Positions 46,696 to 58,900 of a DNA stretch of 64,000 nt are shown here, piece after piece. The stretch covers positions 3,844,001-3,908,000 of the forward strand of contig NC_058506.1 of the NCBI RefSeq assembly GCF_020382885.2, written 5' to 3'. Origin of the DNA: Scatophagus argus. Lineage: Eukaryota; Chordata; Actinopteri; Scatophagidae. A model generated the notes under the pieces. It saw nothing but the letters and a program-made list of their open reading frames with translations, was not told where the DNA came from and made no database searches. Position 1 is the first letter of the stretch. Every line of letters starts with the position of its first letter. The translations under genes and the position numbers were made by a program.

Positions 46696-49600
46696 AGGGA
46701 GAAAGAGAGAGCTGTGATGTGGTTACGGGGCATTTCAATTGTCCTGCCCTTCTTAAAGGTAAGTGAATGTGTACAGGCTCCCAGTGTTAATGATTGGTGA
46801 CTGAAAATAGGCAGTTCACCCTCTAGTTTAGGTCATGATGTATAAAAATACCTGGCATGATTCACGTACTGATCAACAAGGATGTGGCTTTAGAGGGAGT
46901 GTTTTTAAGGTCCTACCAGCACCACATTATCTCCAGATACCTGGTAAATATTTATTTTCCAATTACTTTTTGTCCTCGGAATGGTAGGTCCCTGCAGAGG
47001 TGGCTACGTGAGGTAGACGGGGTTGATTAGTACTTGCCAGAAATGCAAATCATCGCTTTCGAGCTCCATTGTTACCGCTGCGGTTTGGTTAATATGTAAT
47101 TTTTAGGAACAAGTGTGTTCTGTGGGTCTGCTGCAGGACAGCGTATGCCTTCCTTGTCACTTATTTGCTATGAATTCCAATCTGGTGTATAAGTCTTTCA
47201 AATTTCAATAACCTACAGCTACTCTAAATTATAAAAGGAAAGTGTCTAAGCTGTTACTTTATACATGCAACTGATGTCCAGTGATGTCCCTCCAAATGTT
47301 ACACTAAATTTGAATCTGAGAGAAACACTTACGATTAATTGGACTGTTTAAAAAAACATTGCAGTTTTCCTCAACAGAACACCCGATAATAAAATTTCTG
47401 AGTGTTATTAACTGACTGAACCTACACTGACACAATACCCCAGGGCTAATTTAAGTCACTCTAAGTTCAAGTCTAAGAATTGATCACACATTAAACAGGG
47501 ACTAAACTAAAGTTTTTTTTGTCAACCTGTTTGTCAACCTGAAACTGTGATATATAAAATACATATTATTCAAATCTATTGAATATCCTTTTGTGTTCGT
47601 TGATGTGAAGCCAGCTTATCTTTAACACTGATAACCTCAGTGAGTGCACTTTTCAAAGACACATATATTCTTCCTGTGAGCTGTAACAGCAGATGCGTCC
47701 CTGACAAAGCCCTGATTGTCGGTGCTCGGCTCAGTGTGAAAGGAGCATCTCTGTGTCCCCGCTCAGCTGCTGAGCAAACGGATCTGTCTCCGCCGTGGGC
47801 CGCCAGCAGCAGAGTTTGCAGGTCCCACTAAAGCCATGTGCAGCACGGGATCACACCAGCATCGTCTCACAACCCCATCTCCACACATTCTGCCCAGAGC
47901 GATATACATCCTACAAGCTGTCTTTTATTTATTTACACTTTGGATGTAGAAATGGACATTGTTCCATTTCAAATCTCAGGTGCAGCATGTGTGTTTGAGC
48001 ATGAAGAACACATCCTCCATTTTTAAGCAAAACAAGGTATTGCCATAATTGACCCGTGCACCAGGTTTCCTGCTGGAAGTCAAGGTTCTGCACTGATATA
48101 AGACCTGTGGCACTGTGTAATCATGTCCATACACAGTCAGGGTTTAACTACACTCTGGAGGGGAAGACACAGGGTTTAAATGGATTTTATTTCAAGGTTT
48201 CCTTTCAGGGAAAATTGGCAGCACAGGCCAGAATTTGCCTCATGCTACCAACAAAACTTGTGGTTTTAATTATTTAGATGTCACTTTGGTGATTGCATAC
48301 TTCATTTTTACTTGCCATAATAAAGCAAAAAAGATTTTAAACTTAAGTAGGTGAAATGCAGTGAGTGTGTTTAACCATTGCTGAGGTGTATATAAGAGAT
48401 CATCTAATCATGATGCAGTAAATAGAATTTATTTTCTGACTGCTTTTGAGCTTTGCTTGATTGTCTGAAATGACTCCTGTCGAAACAGTCAGCACCCCTC
48501 TTGGACCTGAGCGAAAGCATCCGTTTATTCGATCCTCGAACATTTTCACAGAGAAATGGGAACGCTACTTAGAATTTAAAATGCTTCTGTAATCCTTAAA
48601 TGAGTATGCTTTAATCATTTACGCAGACGCTATGGTGCTCTCATTCCTCCATCAACCACCCTCTGAGGGGCTAAATCCATAAGAACCAGATGTATTTGCA
48701 CAATTTATTTGTTGTACTGTTCAGAGGCCTGCAGCCGGGCTGGTGTCTGTCCTTGTGATTCCTCTCTTGCTCTTCGGCTTTATGTTTACTGGGTGGTGCG
48801 AGCTGAGGTAAATGAACGTCTGTCAGTGAATGGAGCACCCCAGACTCTGCTGAAGCCATCACCCCACCCACATGGCTCACCTCAGTCCCTCTGCCCTCAA
48901 CACCTTTTGCACCCCTTCAGCAACACCTCTTCAGACACAGCATATAGCTTTTCACAGTGGGATAAATGATCTGCATAAGTTTGTAGGACAGTGTTGCTAC
49001 CCTAGACATTAGAGGAAATGTGTTTTTTATAAGGAGAATACACCCAAAAAGAAATTCACACGTGTTAATTTTTAAGTGTTGTGTATGGCTCAGTTTTGCT
49101 TAATGACTTGTACCAGATAAGCAGCAAAGAGACCCGCTGTTGTGCTGATGTCATAAGACAAATCTTCACAGCTGAAATAAATAAAACAAACCTCGAGACA
49201 TTTTTGGAGCATACAGACACATCTTCTTATTCACACTGGTAAGCGCGGCTTGAGATATAACTTACTGGATGAGAAGAAGCGCAAAGTGAGAGCTTTCACT
49301 TCTTTTTTGATTCCGTCTTGAATTCATTTTCACTGAAACAAATTCAAATCCTGTCAGTGTGTTGATGTTCTCAGTTCCACTTTAGGTGGCATGGTTTGTG
49401 TTAAAGCAAGTTAATCACTGACGTAGAAAAATGTAATGAAACATCTGCTTTAGAGTGGATTTTTCTTTTTAAAATGTGTTTGGTCTTTGGAGTTGGTTTT
49501 AATACAGTGAATGCACTCAGGTCCAGTTTATTACGCTCTGGTGATGTGACAGGACTATCATGTGCTTGAGCAGTTGTGTTACTGGAATCTACTCCTCTCT

Positions 49601-50024
49601 TGGCTGGTTAAGCTGTAATGAGGGCAACTTTTATATCCTCAGCTCAACTCAGAACAGCCATGGTGATTTTAGGGAATAAACCTCCAGCGCTGGTTAACTC
49701 TTGGGCTGTAGGTTTGCCATAAACTTCCTAAACCAAAGACATAAACCCATAGCTCATGGTGTACATGTAAAATTGTGTGTTTTAGTACGTTCATTTCAAA
49801 TTTAAATTACGATTATTACTTTGTAGATTCAGGTTATTAATCAAAAAATATAATTAGCAAATAAAATATGAAAAACGATTCTAGATTAGATTGTATAAAG
49901 CCATCATAAAGTCTGCTTGTTCACCAGCTGCTGCATTTAAGTTATCGCTGATGAACACACAAATTCATCAGTAATTATAATCAAATAATATACTGTATAT
50001 TACTCTGAAATGGGTTAAGATTCT

Positions 50025-50174
50025 ACAGAAAGAGTACTTTTACCTTTAGTCATACATTTCTATGCTGTCACTGTATTTTGTGCTCAGGAACACCTTGAAT
50101 GCGGGACTTTTGCTCGTAACAGCACATTTCTACATTGCTCAACTAAAAGATCTGGGTACTTCTTCCACCACTGG
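50025..50174. repeat. fragment of a teleost CAGTGGTGG-ended repeat, right part
   Basis: 'gagtacttttacctttagtc', 'gaatgcgggacttttgctcg', 'aaaagatctgggtacttctt' and then 'ccaccactgg' follow the right end of the same fish element whose left part is seen at 20630. The terminal CCACCACTG is the reverse of the CAGTGGTGG end. Confidence 0.55.
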
Positions 50175-51579
50175 TGTACGATGTCCTGCAGGACCACATG
50201 ACATGTTCAAAGGTGCCACCCATCTGCCACTTGAAAGAGCTCTGTCCTCAAAGCACAATAGAGACAGAGGTTATAAACAAATGGTATACAAAAGATGTGG
50301 GTCCAGTCAGACAGACTGGACAGAGCTTGTTGTTTCTGTGGCCATCCCCGCTGTGAGCTACTGCAGCTTACACAGGAGGAACACCAGAGGGTGATGGGAT
50401 TTTCACATGGCTGATCCGAAGCTGTCACTGTCCATCTGTGGGTCTGATTTGACAGTTTTTACCCTTGGAATGCTGTTGATGATACATAATGTTCTTGTTA
50501 TTTGTTAGTAATCAGCTGGCAGCAGAGCCCTGTGCCGTTCGGTGTCTGGTTGGAGATAAGAGGCAAAATGAAAACTAACCATTACGGACATGCTTCACTG
50601 ATTGTTTCCATTTGAAAATTCCTTTTTAAGTTCTTGCTTTATTCTATTTATGGTGGCCGTTAATCAAACTCTTGGTTTTAATTTTGATTGGAAAATTATT
50701 TATGGTCAGATGGGTTTAGCTGGTAATAGAGGACAGACAACAATGAGCGTACCTCATCAGAGAGCTGAACCTTTATTAGTTTATCATGGTGGCTTGCCAA
50801 AATCGACCAAATAAAGGGGAGTAGATTTTTTAAAATGTGCTTATGTGAATCTTTTTTTTGCATTGTGTAATGCGGGTTTTGGCATTAAAACTGAACTAAC
50901 TATTTCCCTCTCTTTTATATCATCTTGAAACATTTACAGCAAGGAAAAAAAATTAACATTAAACTTTTTCTCTTGCCAGTGAAGTTACAGATGCATTTGC
51001 CTCGTTCACTGAGCTCTGGTTTTATACGTATCCTGATGGGAGCATGGGAGTATTTTCCAAGGGTATAATAGTAACTCTGCACCCATTCAGGCTCTGATCC
51101 TCCTGGGTGAAAGTTGAGTGTCGTTACTTCCACCCCTGGCGAGCTCCAGATTTGTTATATTGGCTCGATCCTCTTGAGAGTCGAAGGACAATGGCACAAT
51201 TCTGTGAGCCCGAGGACTCATTCCTCCCAAGCGTTAGCACTGTATTCAGCCACAGCTGGGTCAGCTCCATTCTTAATTTTGTCCATTTAAAAATTGCATA
51301 CTTTTCTTTTAAGTTGTGAGAACATTTTTGCAACACAATAACTGTGATATACGGTTTGCAATGTAAAGTTTTGTTGTTGTTTTTTTTTTTTTACCAACGT
51401 TTGAGAAATTACACTTTTTATTTATGTACATTTACATTTTGGGTTCTTAAAATATTTCATTGTGGTTATGTTATACCACAATCAAAAGGAATTCATCTAA
51501 TTTGCTGATGGAAACTCATTTAAAAATAAGCCTCCAGCTCAGGCTCAAACCGCATCTGGACTGAATGACAGTTTGTAGT

Positions 51580-51600
51580 AAAATAAATAAATAAATAAAT
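51580..51600. repeat. (AAAT)n simple repeat
   Basis: Five AAAT/AATA units in a row. Confidence 0.9.
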
Positions 51601-53689
51601 GTAAAGGCTTTTTTTCCCCAGTTGTCCCAGCATGTCAAAAGCTGATTATTGTGACAATTACAAAGGACAATATAACTGTAATAATATCTCAGTAAAGCTG
51701 GTTTGGAGTGCAGATGTGGAATATCTATCACAACTCATCTCTGACGCCACCGTTATGTGACATGGGTCATTTCATTATCATGAACTCTGTGTCTCCCACA
51801 GAAGGTGTCCTTCCTCTCTGTGTTGCTTGGCAGGTGAGATGTGAAGATCAAGGGGCTGCATGTTGATCCTAGCTCAGGAATGAAGAGCCTGAGTGTAAAA
51901 AGTTTCTCTGCAGACGGGTCCGGTCCTGCTGGAAGCTCCACAACTCCCACACACGCTCCGATCTGTGCCCATTCGCAGCTGAGTGCCATGTAAAACACAT
52001 GGAGTCTCCCTGGAACCAGGATCATCGCCCCACTGTAAATAAGATACATACATACATGTGGGGCTATCATACTGTGTGGAAAAGGTTGCTGTGGACCCTG
52101 TTTGGCGAATAGATTTAAACAAAAGATCTGGGTGTTCCCAGAGGAAGAGGGATTGTTGTGGTCTGTAAACGTGTCTGCTCCAGAGACAGCATGACAACAC
52201 CTGATCTGCTGTTCCCGGTGGAGCTAGGCCAGCAATGTTAGCTATACCAGTTACAAGGTCAAGGTCTGGACAACAGCTCACTCCTGCCTTTGTCTGAGCG
52301 CTGGAGGTGCAGCAGATTCTCAGGAAAACTATACATTACTTTCCCACAGCTGGCTCTGCGGCATATCACTTACAGTGTGGTCAATATGTAAGGAAATCAA
52401 CCAGTGGAGAAAAACGTATGCTGGATATAATTTGTGTGTACTTGGAACAGCACAATATCATGTCACGTTGTATTGCAATATACTGTAACTATTCTATGGC
52501 ATCCACGCTAATTTATAAAATAAATTTTTCAGAGCATCATTCCCACTTCAAATTGAAAATATTCCAATGTCAAATTCACTTTTGTCTAAAAAACACATTA
52601 TATTTCAGAGTGGATAAAGACAGGAAGTCTGTGACCATGGCTTTTACTTTAAACATTACATTAACATTTATTATAAAGGCAGTTTTCTTACACTCGAGAG
52701 ACTGTGCAGGGCCAAACCTCCCGGCAGCCGAGACATTGTTGAATTTTGGTTTTGGTTTGAGCACATATAAAAAACAGGAAAAAAAAAATCATTCAGCAAC
52801 GGCTGACTGTAAAACATTGTTTCTAAATGGATTTGGATGAAAAGCATACATGGACAATTTCACTAGAATTATTCAATTATGCCATATTTTCCCACAGGGC
52901 TGTTTATTTGATCTGGACACACAGGCCTACAGAACATTTCTTGTTTAATTTCAGTGCTTGGAACAATAACGGCACTTTTGTCATTCATTTGAGCCGATAC
53001 ACTACATATGTTTGTGTGTCTTTTTAAATCTTAAGAATTAAATGTACTTACATAACTTATAAAAGGCTACATGAACGTTTCATCCTGACCTGAACGCGTC
53101 TGTTTATTGTTACTTAGATCATAGACGTTGTTGTACTGCTGAAACTAATACAGGACTTTTTGTATTTTATTATTATAGAACAAATGCAATTCTGACTATA
53201 TTATCAGTGCTCCTTGTAAATGGTAAATAGTTCTCTTTCTAAAGAAGAACACGGCTCTGTGTGAGTGGCTTTTTCTTTTCACAGGAACTATTGTTCCAAT
53301 CCAAGTCCGTGGACAGTTGCTTTTTGTACCAGCTTAATCTAACATTTAATCGAATATTTTATAGCTCTGAAACATCCTGTGTAGAATAATTGGTGACAGG
53401 GAAATATTGGCCGCTGTTAAGCATAATGATAAGGTCACTACACAGTGTCCTTGGAGAACTTCTGCAATTTAATGGCATTTTATGGGAGTAGACTATGATA
53501 CCAGAGCAGCAATAAAAATGCCATTAAAATAAGGTCACCATATCGACTATTCATCATCGCAGACACACGGTAACTCACTTCACCTCCCTGTGGGAATATT
53601 ATGGGACTATTCCACAGTATTTTCACTACATCATTCCAACTGCATCACAGTACACGTCCGAGTAACTCAGCTCTGCTCTGCTCTGGTCC

Positions 53690-54067
53690 AGAGTGCTTTC
53701 TTATGCTAATGCTGGTCTGACATCAGCAGTGAGATCAAAGCAGGGCAGGGGTACTTTAGAGCTGAGTCTGCCCCCACTCAGGCTCACTCACTCAAACCTC
53801 TCTCTCTCTCTCTCTCTCTCTCTCGTTCTCTCTGTCTGTCCCACTCACACACACACACACTCCCACTCACCGCGCTCACACACATCATGCGTACCTGTCC
53901 GGAGCTATTTTACCACCCCATGCTGGATTTTACTCATGCATCTGCGTGATACCGACAGAGACGACACTCCGAAAGGATATTCCGACCTGCTGCTGCTCAC
54001 GTTTCATTCTTTTTTCTCTCTCGCGACTTGTTTTGTCCTACGGTGAAAACTGAGCGCCGCCGCAAAG
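53690..54067 (+). other. wnt11: wnt11 non-coding first exon (approximate start)
   Basis: The end is set by the donor CGCAAAG|GTGAGA at 54067/54068. The start is a guess. A (TC)n run (53799-53824) and a (CA)n run (53846-53860) lie inside or just upstream. A 20-codon upstream ORF at 53887-53949 would precede the true start. Confidence 0.45.
53799..53860. repeat. (TC)n and (CA)n runs at the wnt11 promoter
   Basis: TC run at 53799-53824 and CA run at 53846-53860, separated by a GTTCTC..GTCC spacer. Confidence 0.9.
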
Positions 54068-55878
54068 GTGAGAAGCTTGTGCGGCTGGAGGAAAAGTTGT
54101 GTGTGCTGATCTTAGTGAGTGTAAGCGTGTGTTTGTGCACATAAGGTCTAACATGTGGGATTTGTGAGCGAGAACAGAGTTGGTAGCTTTGTTTGTCGCC
54201 AGAGTTTGGCTGGAGAGAACCGGGGGGTGAAAAGTGGAGGAAGAAATGTAACAAAGATACGTTTGGAACATGACAAATTATGGTTAACTTATTTCATTCC
54301 AGTCTAGAAAGATTCATAGTTGTTGTGTTTTAATTTCAGGTAAAAGAATATCACAGCTTGAGTTCAATCTTCTTTTTAAGATTTTTTTTTTTTCCTTTAA
54401 CGCGACATAAAAATTTCCCCTGATGAGGACTCGTGTCTTCACTAGCAGAACGACAAACTACATTATTATGGAGTTATTATAAAAAAATATCTTTGTCCGA
54501 TCTTGTTAGTTTAATCACTGCTCAGTAGATATGATTGATAGCTCGCTCGGTGCGCCCTGCCCAGCTTCTCCCGGCTTGATGAGAGACTGCCATCGGATGG
54601 TGTGTGAGTGTGAGCCTATCAGTCTTTATCTTCTGGGGGGGAAACAGGAGCTGCCGCTTAGCTCACTTTGGCCAAATGTCAATTTAAACAGTAAATCCAC
54701 TTGAGACCGCGACTTCTTAAAACAGATACGACGCCGAGAGGCAAACAATGACTGTAGGTAGGCTCTGGAAGTGCATTCTTTTTCATCTATAGTATACGAC
54801 AGGCTAATTACTTTCTTATTTTAACATACAGGCCAGCATGTTAGCGCATGAAAAGCCAACACGCAGTAGTTTCAGTTAGTTCATTTAAATAATTAATACC
54901 GGTCATTTCGCACAGTTTCGAACGCGTCTCCGCCAATCAGCGACGAGGAGGAACTGGCGCTTTAATAAGGTCCATTATCAGCTACCTGCTGTTTTAACGC
55001 GCTCACTTTAAGCTCCCTTCAAAGAGGCTCCTTATCATCGGCTCAAGGCGCTATCAGATAATACTGCTGATGCCTGCCCCGTCCTCTCATTACCGCGCCG
55101 ATCTGTGCTGCTGTCCCCTACTCTCACTCTATTTAAAATTCTTGACATTTTTACAAGAGCACCAAGGGTGAATTACTGAGTCTAAAATAAAGCAACGAGC
55201 TATTAATCACGGGAAATAGGCCCTCTTTGTCTCAATGCGTCTGCCTCAAAGTTTAGCAGAAGTTCACGTGATTTTAGAATCTAAATGGTCCAAGCGTTCA
55301 AACCTCAATGAGATACTAAATGTAACGGTATATCAGCCTAGCAGAAACAACGCAGGTGATGGCAAAACAAGAGAAAGTACAAAAAAAAGCAACAACTTTA
55401 CACTTTACACACAAGTGCCGACTCACACACAGTGTGTTCCACCTGATTTCTTTATCGTAAAGGTTTCGGTGCATCGTTTTGTTTCTTGTGTGTTTACATG
55501 CATGTGGAAGGAAGCTGAAGTGCCGTGTCACCATTTTATTTACTGTGTGCTTGAATGCATACAGTAGTGTTAGTGAACTATGGAGTGAACAGTACAAAAC
55601 AATTCTCCTCCTTCCAGTAATTATGTATGATGTAGTTCTTCTTAATTTAATACGTGAATTAGAACTAAAGCAATATTCCTCTAACAGGGTTTTTCTTTCA
55701 TTGCTTTATCAGATTTGTCTGTCATAAGGTTTGATCTATTTTTGAGATATTGTAAAGTTTCAGAGCTCACACAAAGATTTTCATGGTACTTGTCTACGAG
55801 AAAAAAAAATGAAAATGTTACAACTGACACACAGCGGCGTGGCCATGTCACTGATAATATTTATATTATTTATTCCAG
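54068..55878 (+). promoter_or_regulatory. wnt11 intron 1 with a GATA-site cluster
   Basis: Seven WGATAR matches lie between 54536 and 55061: 54536, 54616 (minus), 54626 (minus), 54975 (minus), 55032 (minus), 55051 (minus) and 55056 (plus). A TCF/LEF-like TTCAAAG is near 55018. The 54540-55140 stretch is GC-richer than its surroundings. No ORF is worth calling. The enhancer role is inferred. Confidence 0.5.
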
Positions 55879-55987
55879 GGCTTAGCGGAGGAGGCCGTGC
55901 TATGAGAGCTGACTTTTGAGTCTGAGCCAGGAGATCCAACAGCTCTTTGTATTTGTGTCCTGTGTGAAGTGGAGCCACTGTCCAACC

Positions 55988-58900
55988 ATGAGGAGTAGCT
56001 CTCATGTCCTGCCTCTTGGTGTGCTCACGGCTCTGCTGCTGTCTCAGGTCTGCTCTGGCATCAAATGGCTGTAAGTATTCTGCCGCCATCCCAGTCTTTA
56101 GGCCTGTCACTATCTTTACACTGCTTTAACAATGTCAAAACAGATGACGTCATGAAGCTGCACAGTATTTTGTTGTGCTTTGTGGCATATTTCAGTATTT
56201 TACAAAGTGGTGGGCCCATGGCAGCTTTGAAAAGGGCCCCAGCATTCCTCAAGTTGCTCCTGATCGGGAGGGAGGCTGTGTGTTCTGTACATGTGTATCT
56301 GATGAAGGGGACAGAAGATTAGCTGGCAGTTCTTCAGGTCATGAAGGGGAAACCTCTTTCTTTTATTAACTTGCGGCTCCGGTAAAAGGAGACAGGCTGC
56401 ATCGTTCACTCTGAAGCTTTCAGATGAAATGTACCCTCTGTTGTATAATAAGAACATAAGTATAGAAAATAAGATAGAGATGACGCGGCGTCATGGCGGC
56501 GCAGACATTGTCAGCGATGTCGCTGCTTACTGTGTGTAGTCTACTTAGGCCTCAATCAGCGTAAAAATACTGTCGTGGAAGGAAACTGATGCCATACATG
56601 TTGACACAAATGCTGATTGCTCGAACTGAGCACCACATTGTTTTCATGGTAAGTAAAAGTAAACAATAATTTTCACAATAATTTTAGAAAGTCTGTAAAA
56701 ATTCCCAAGTTGCTATTTTTTTGAATTTATTTATGTTTCAATTCAAGTTTTGGATGGTTTTGTTTGGCATTCTTATAAACCCTTTGAGGCTTTCTCCACA
56801 TTTTGTGTGTTCTGTTGTATATTTGAAGAGTTCATTTGTGAAAACAGATAAAAGCTATTCTTAAAATGAATAAACCAACACTAGTTTGAATGATCCCCAT
56901 GAGTGCAGAAAAAAACACAATTTAAGAAAAATAAATCAAAATAAAGATATCTGGTTTTACAATTGAACCTTTCATTTCTCCATCTGTAAAAACACAGCTT
57001 TCTGCATCGGCTGTACCAAAAATATCCATGGCTTCTTATCAGAACGAGTGGTTGTAATGCTCACAGCAGGAGAATTTAAGCAGATGTGCCCATGAGAGCT
57101 GGGATGGCATGTGCTAAATCTAAGCGAGAAATCTTACAGTCTTGATAAAGCACAGCGGTGCAATGCAAAACAGATGCGGCTGTAAACACCTGTGAGTGCC
57201 GGGTTACCACGAGCCCAGTGGAGTCACAGCTTATCATTGGGCACAGAGTGGCGGCCCCTCGGCCCTTAATGCAAAACAGGCCACGCTGCTGCCTGGTTCT
57301 CACGAACTCTCAGCAGAGTGCAACACACAGAAAGCAGAGATCAGAGCTGACCTGCTCTGCCTGTGGTTTCTCTATTAAATTAATCCCCAATAAGTTTAAA
57401 TTGTTTAAATCAAATGTGTGCACCCTTTAATAGTCTGTAAATAGATGATTCCTGTCAAACTGAGGCCACAGAGGATCGTGCATCCTGTGCTGGAAAATGC
57501 AAATGGTGAGGGTTGTGTGTAGTTTTTCATCTGACTGTGGATCAGAATTTAGTGTGGCTTTTATATTTTTTGGCATATCTTGATGCCTCTCCTGTGCTTT
57601 AACAAAAGAGAATCCGTGTGCCAAGAACGTGTCACGTATATTTTTTATGAATCCACAGCTGACTCTTCTTCGGGATTTTTGTGTGATAAGATGGCTCTTT
57701 TGTGCAGCATGTGCCAAAATATTTTCCTGCCTTAAGCATTATCTTTTTGGACTTTTCAATTGTCTGTTTGAAGCTGATGTGTATCAGAGGTTTAAAATGT
57801 GTGTACGCAAGACCCTCAGATCGCTAACACAGCACTGTAACTAAAACACCCAGCATGCTTTGTTATTTCCATGAACGTGACAATTTCACAACTCTCAGAA
57901 CAAAAAACGTGATTAAGCAATCATTCCATTGTTGTCAACACCACTGCAATTAAGAGAATATTTATTGTTGAACGCAAACTGACCAGAAATTTTTGTCTGT
58001 TTACCCCCAACTTCATGCAGAGCGCTATCACACACTCCTGCAACTTTACACATTAACCAGACTCAACACTGTAAGCTGCTGCCTGGCATGGTGTCTTCCC
58101 AAGCTCAGCTGTGTCGCAGCAACCTGGAGCTCATGCAGACCATTATCCAAGCTGCCCGCGAAGTCAAGAAAACATGCCAGAAGACCTTTGCTGATATGCG
58201 CTGGAACTGCTCCTCTATTGACATCCCCGCCGATGTCCCGAAGTATCGGCCAGACCTCGACAGAGGTAATGGTTATAACCAGTTTGGAATGACAGCGTGG
58301 ATAATGTCTGATTATGTTTCTGGTTATGCTTGGCATTTAGTGAATCTCTAAAACCAAGGTCATTGAATGCCACATGTGTTGCCATTTAGTTTATAGTGAC
58401 TGGTGAAGTGATCCTCGGCCCTTTTAATGCTGTTGGTACATTGTATATGTGTGTATTAATGTAGTGGCTATCTCTACAGCTAATACAGAAATATGTCCTT
58501 TTCAAAAGTTAGTTTGGTTTTCAGGTGAAATGTTGCTTCACATGTTCACCTTTTTGTTGGCACCTAATTATTCCATTATGCACTCATGAGTTTTCTTCAG
58601 AGACTTGTACTGAAGCAGTCTGACTTTGCTGTTTGTATGGCCCAGAGGACCTTGAGTCAGTTACTGGGTTGTGGGTGGGGGAGCTGTGCAGCACACCCCA
58701 CAAAGGACATGGCTGCCATTTGCCAAATGAAAAGCCTGTGCCAAACAGGAAATGGCTCATCTCTGCCCAGGGATGGCTTTGATCTAACCAGTCCACAGTC
58801 ATATATGATTTCTTCCCTTATTTCCAATTGCTTTCAACATGTGTGCTTTCCGTGTGTGCCAATCACCGCCAATCACAGCAGTACTCACTCTGCATGGCAG

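Larger units (their letters stand above)
45917..53640. other. 7.7-kb gap upstream of wnt11, no recognised gene
   Basis: AT-rich intergenic DNA. The longest ORFs (for example 52307-52840 plus and 51874-52281 minus) have no protein resemblance I can name. It contains a TA/CA microsatellite (46657-46695), a CTCF-like core (46369-46379), an AAAT run (51580-51600) and a decayed transposon fragment (about 50025-50174). Distal wnt11 enhancers could lie here, but none can be assigned by reading alone. Confidence 0.6.

Noticed and set aside
46582-46800. ORF with a YIYIYIYIHTHTY stretch
   Set aside because: Translation of the TA/CA microsatellite at 46657-46695.
50062-50394. 110-codon plus-strand ORF
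   Set aside because: Its first half lies in a decayed transposon fragment and the rest shows no similarity.
52307-52840. 177-codon plus-strand ORF in the gap upstream of wnt11
   Set aside because: Low-complexity AT-rich translation, no recognisable motif, no promoter or splice context; likely chance.
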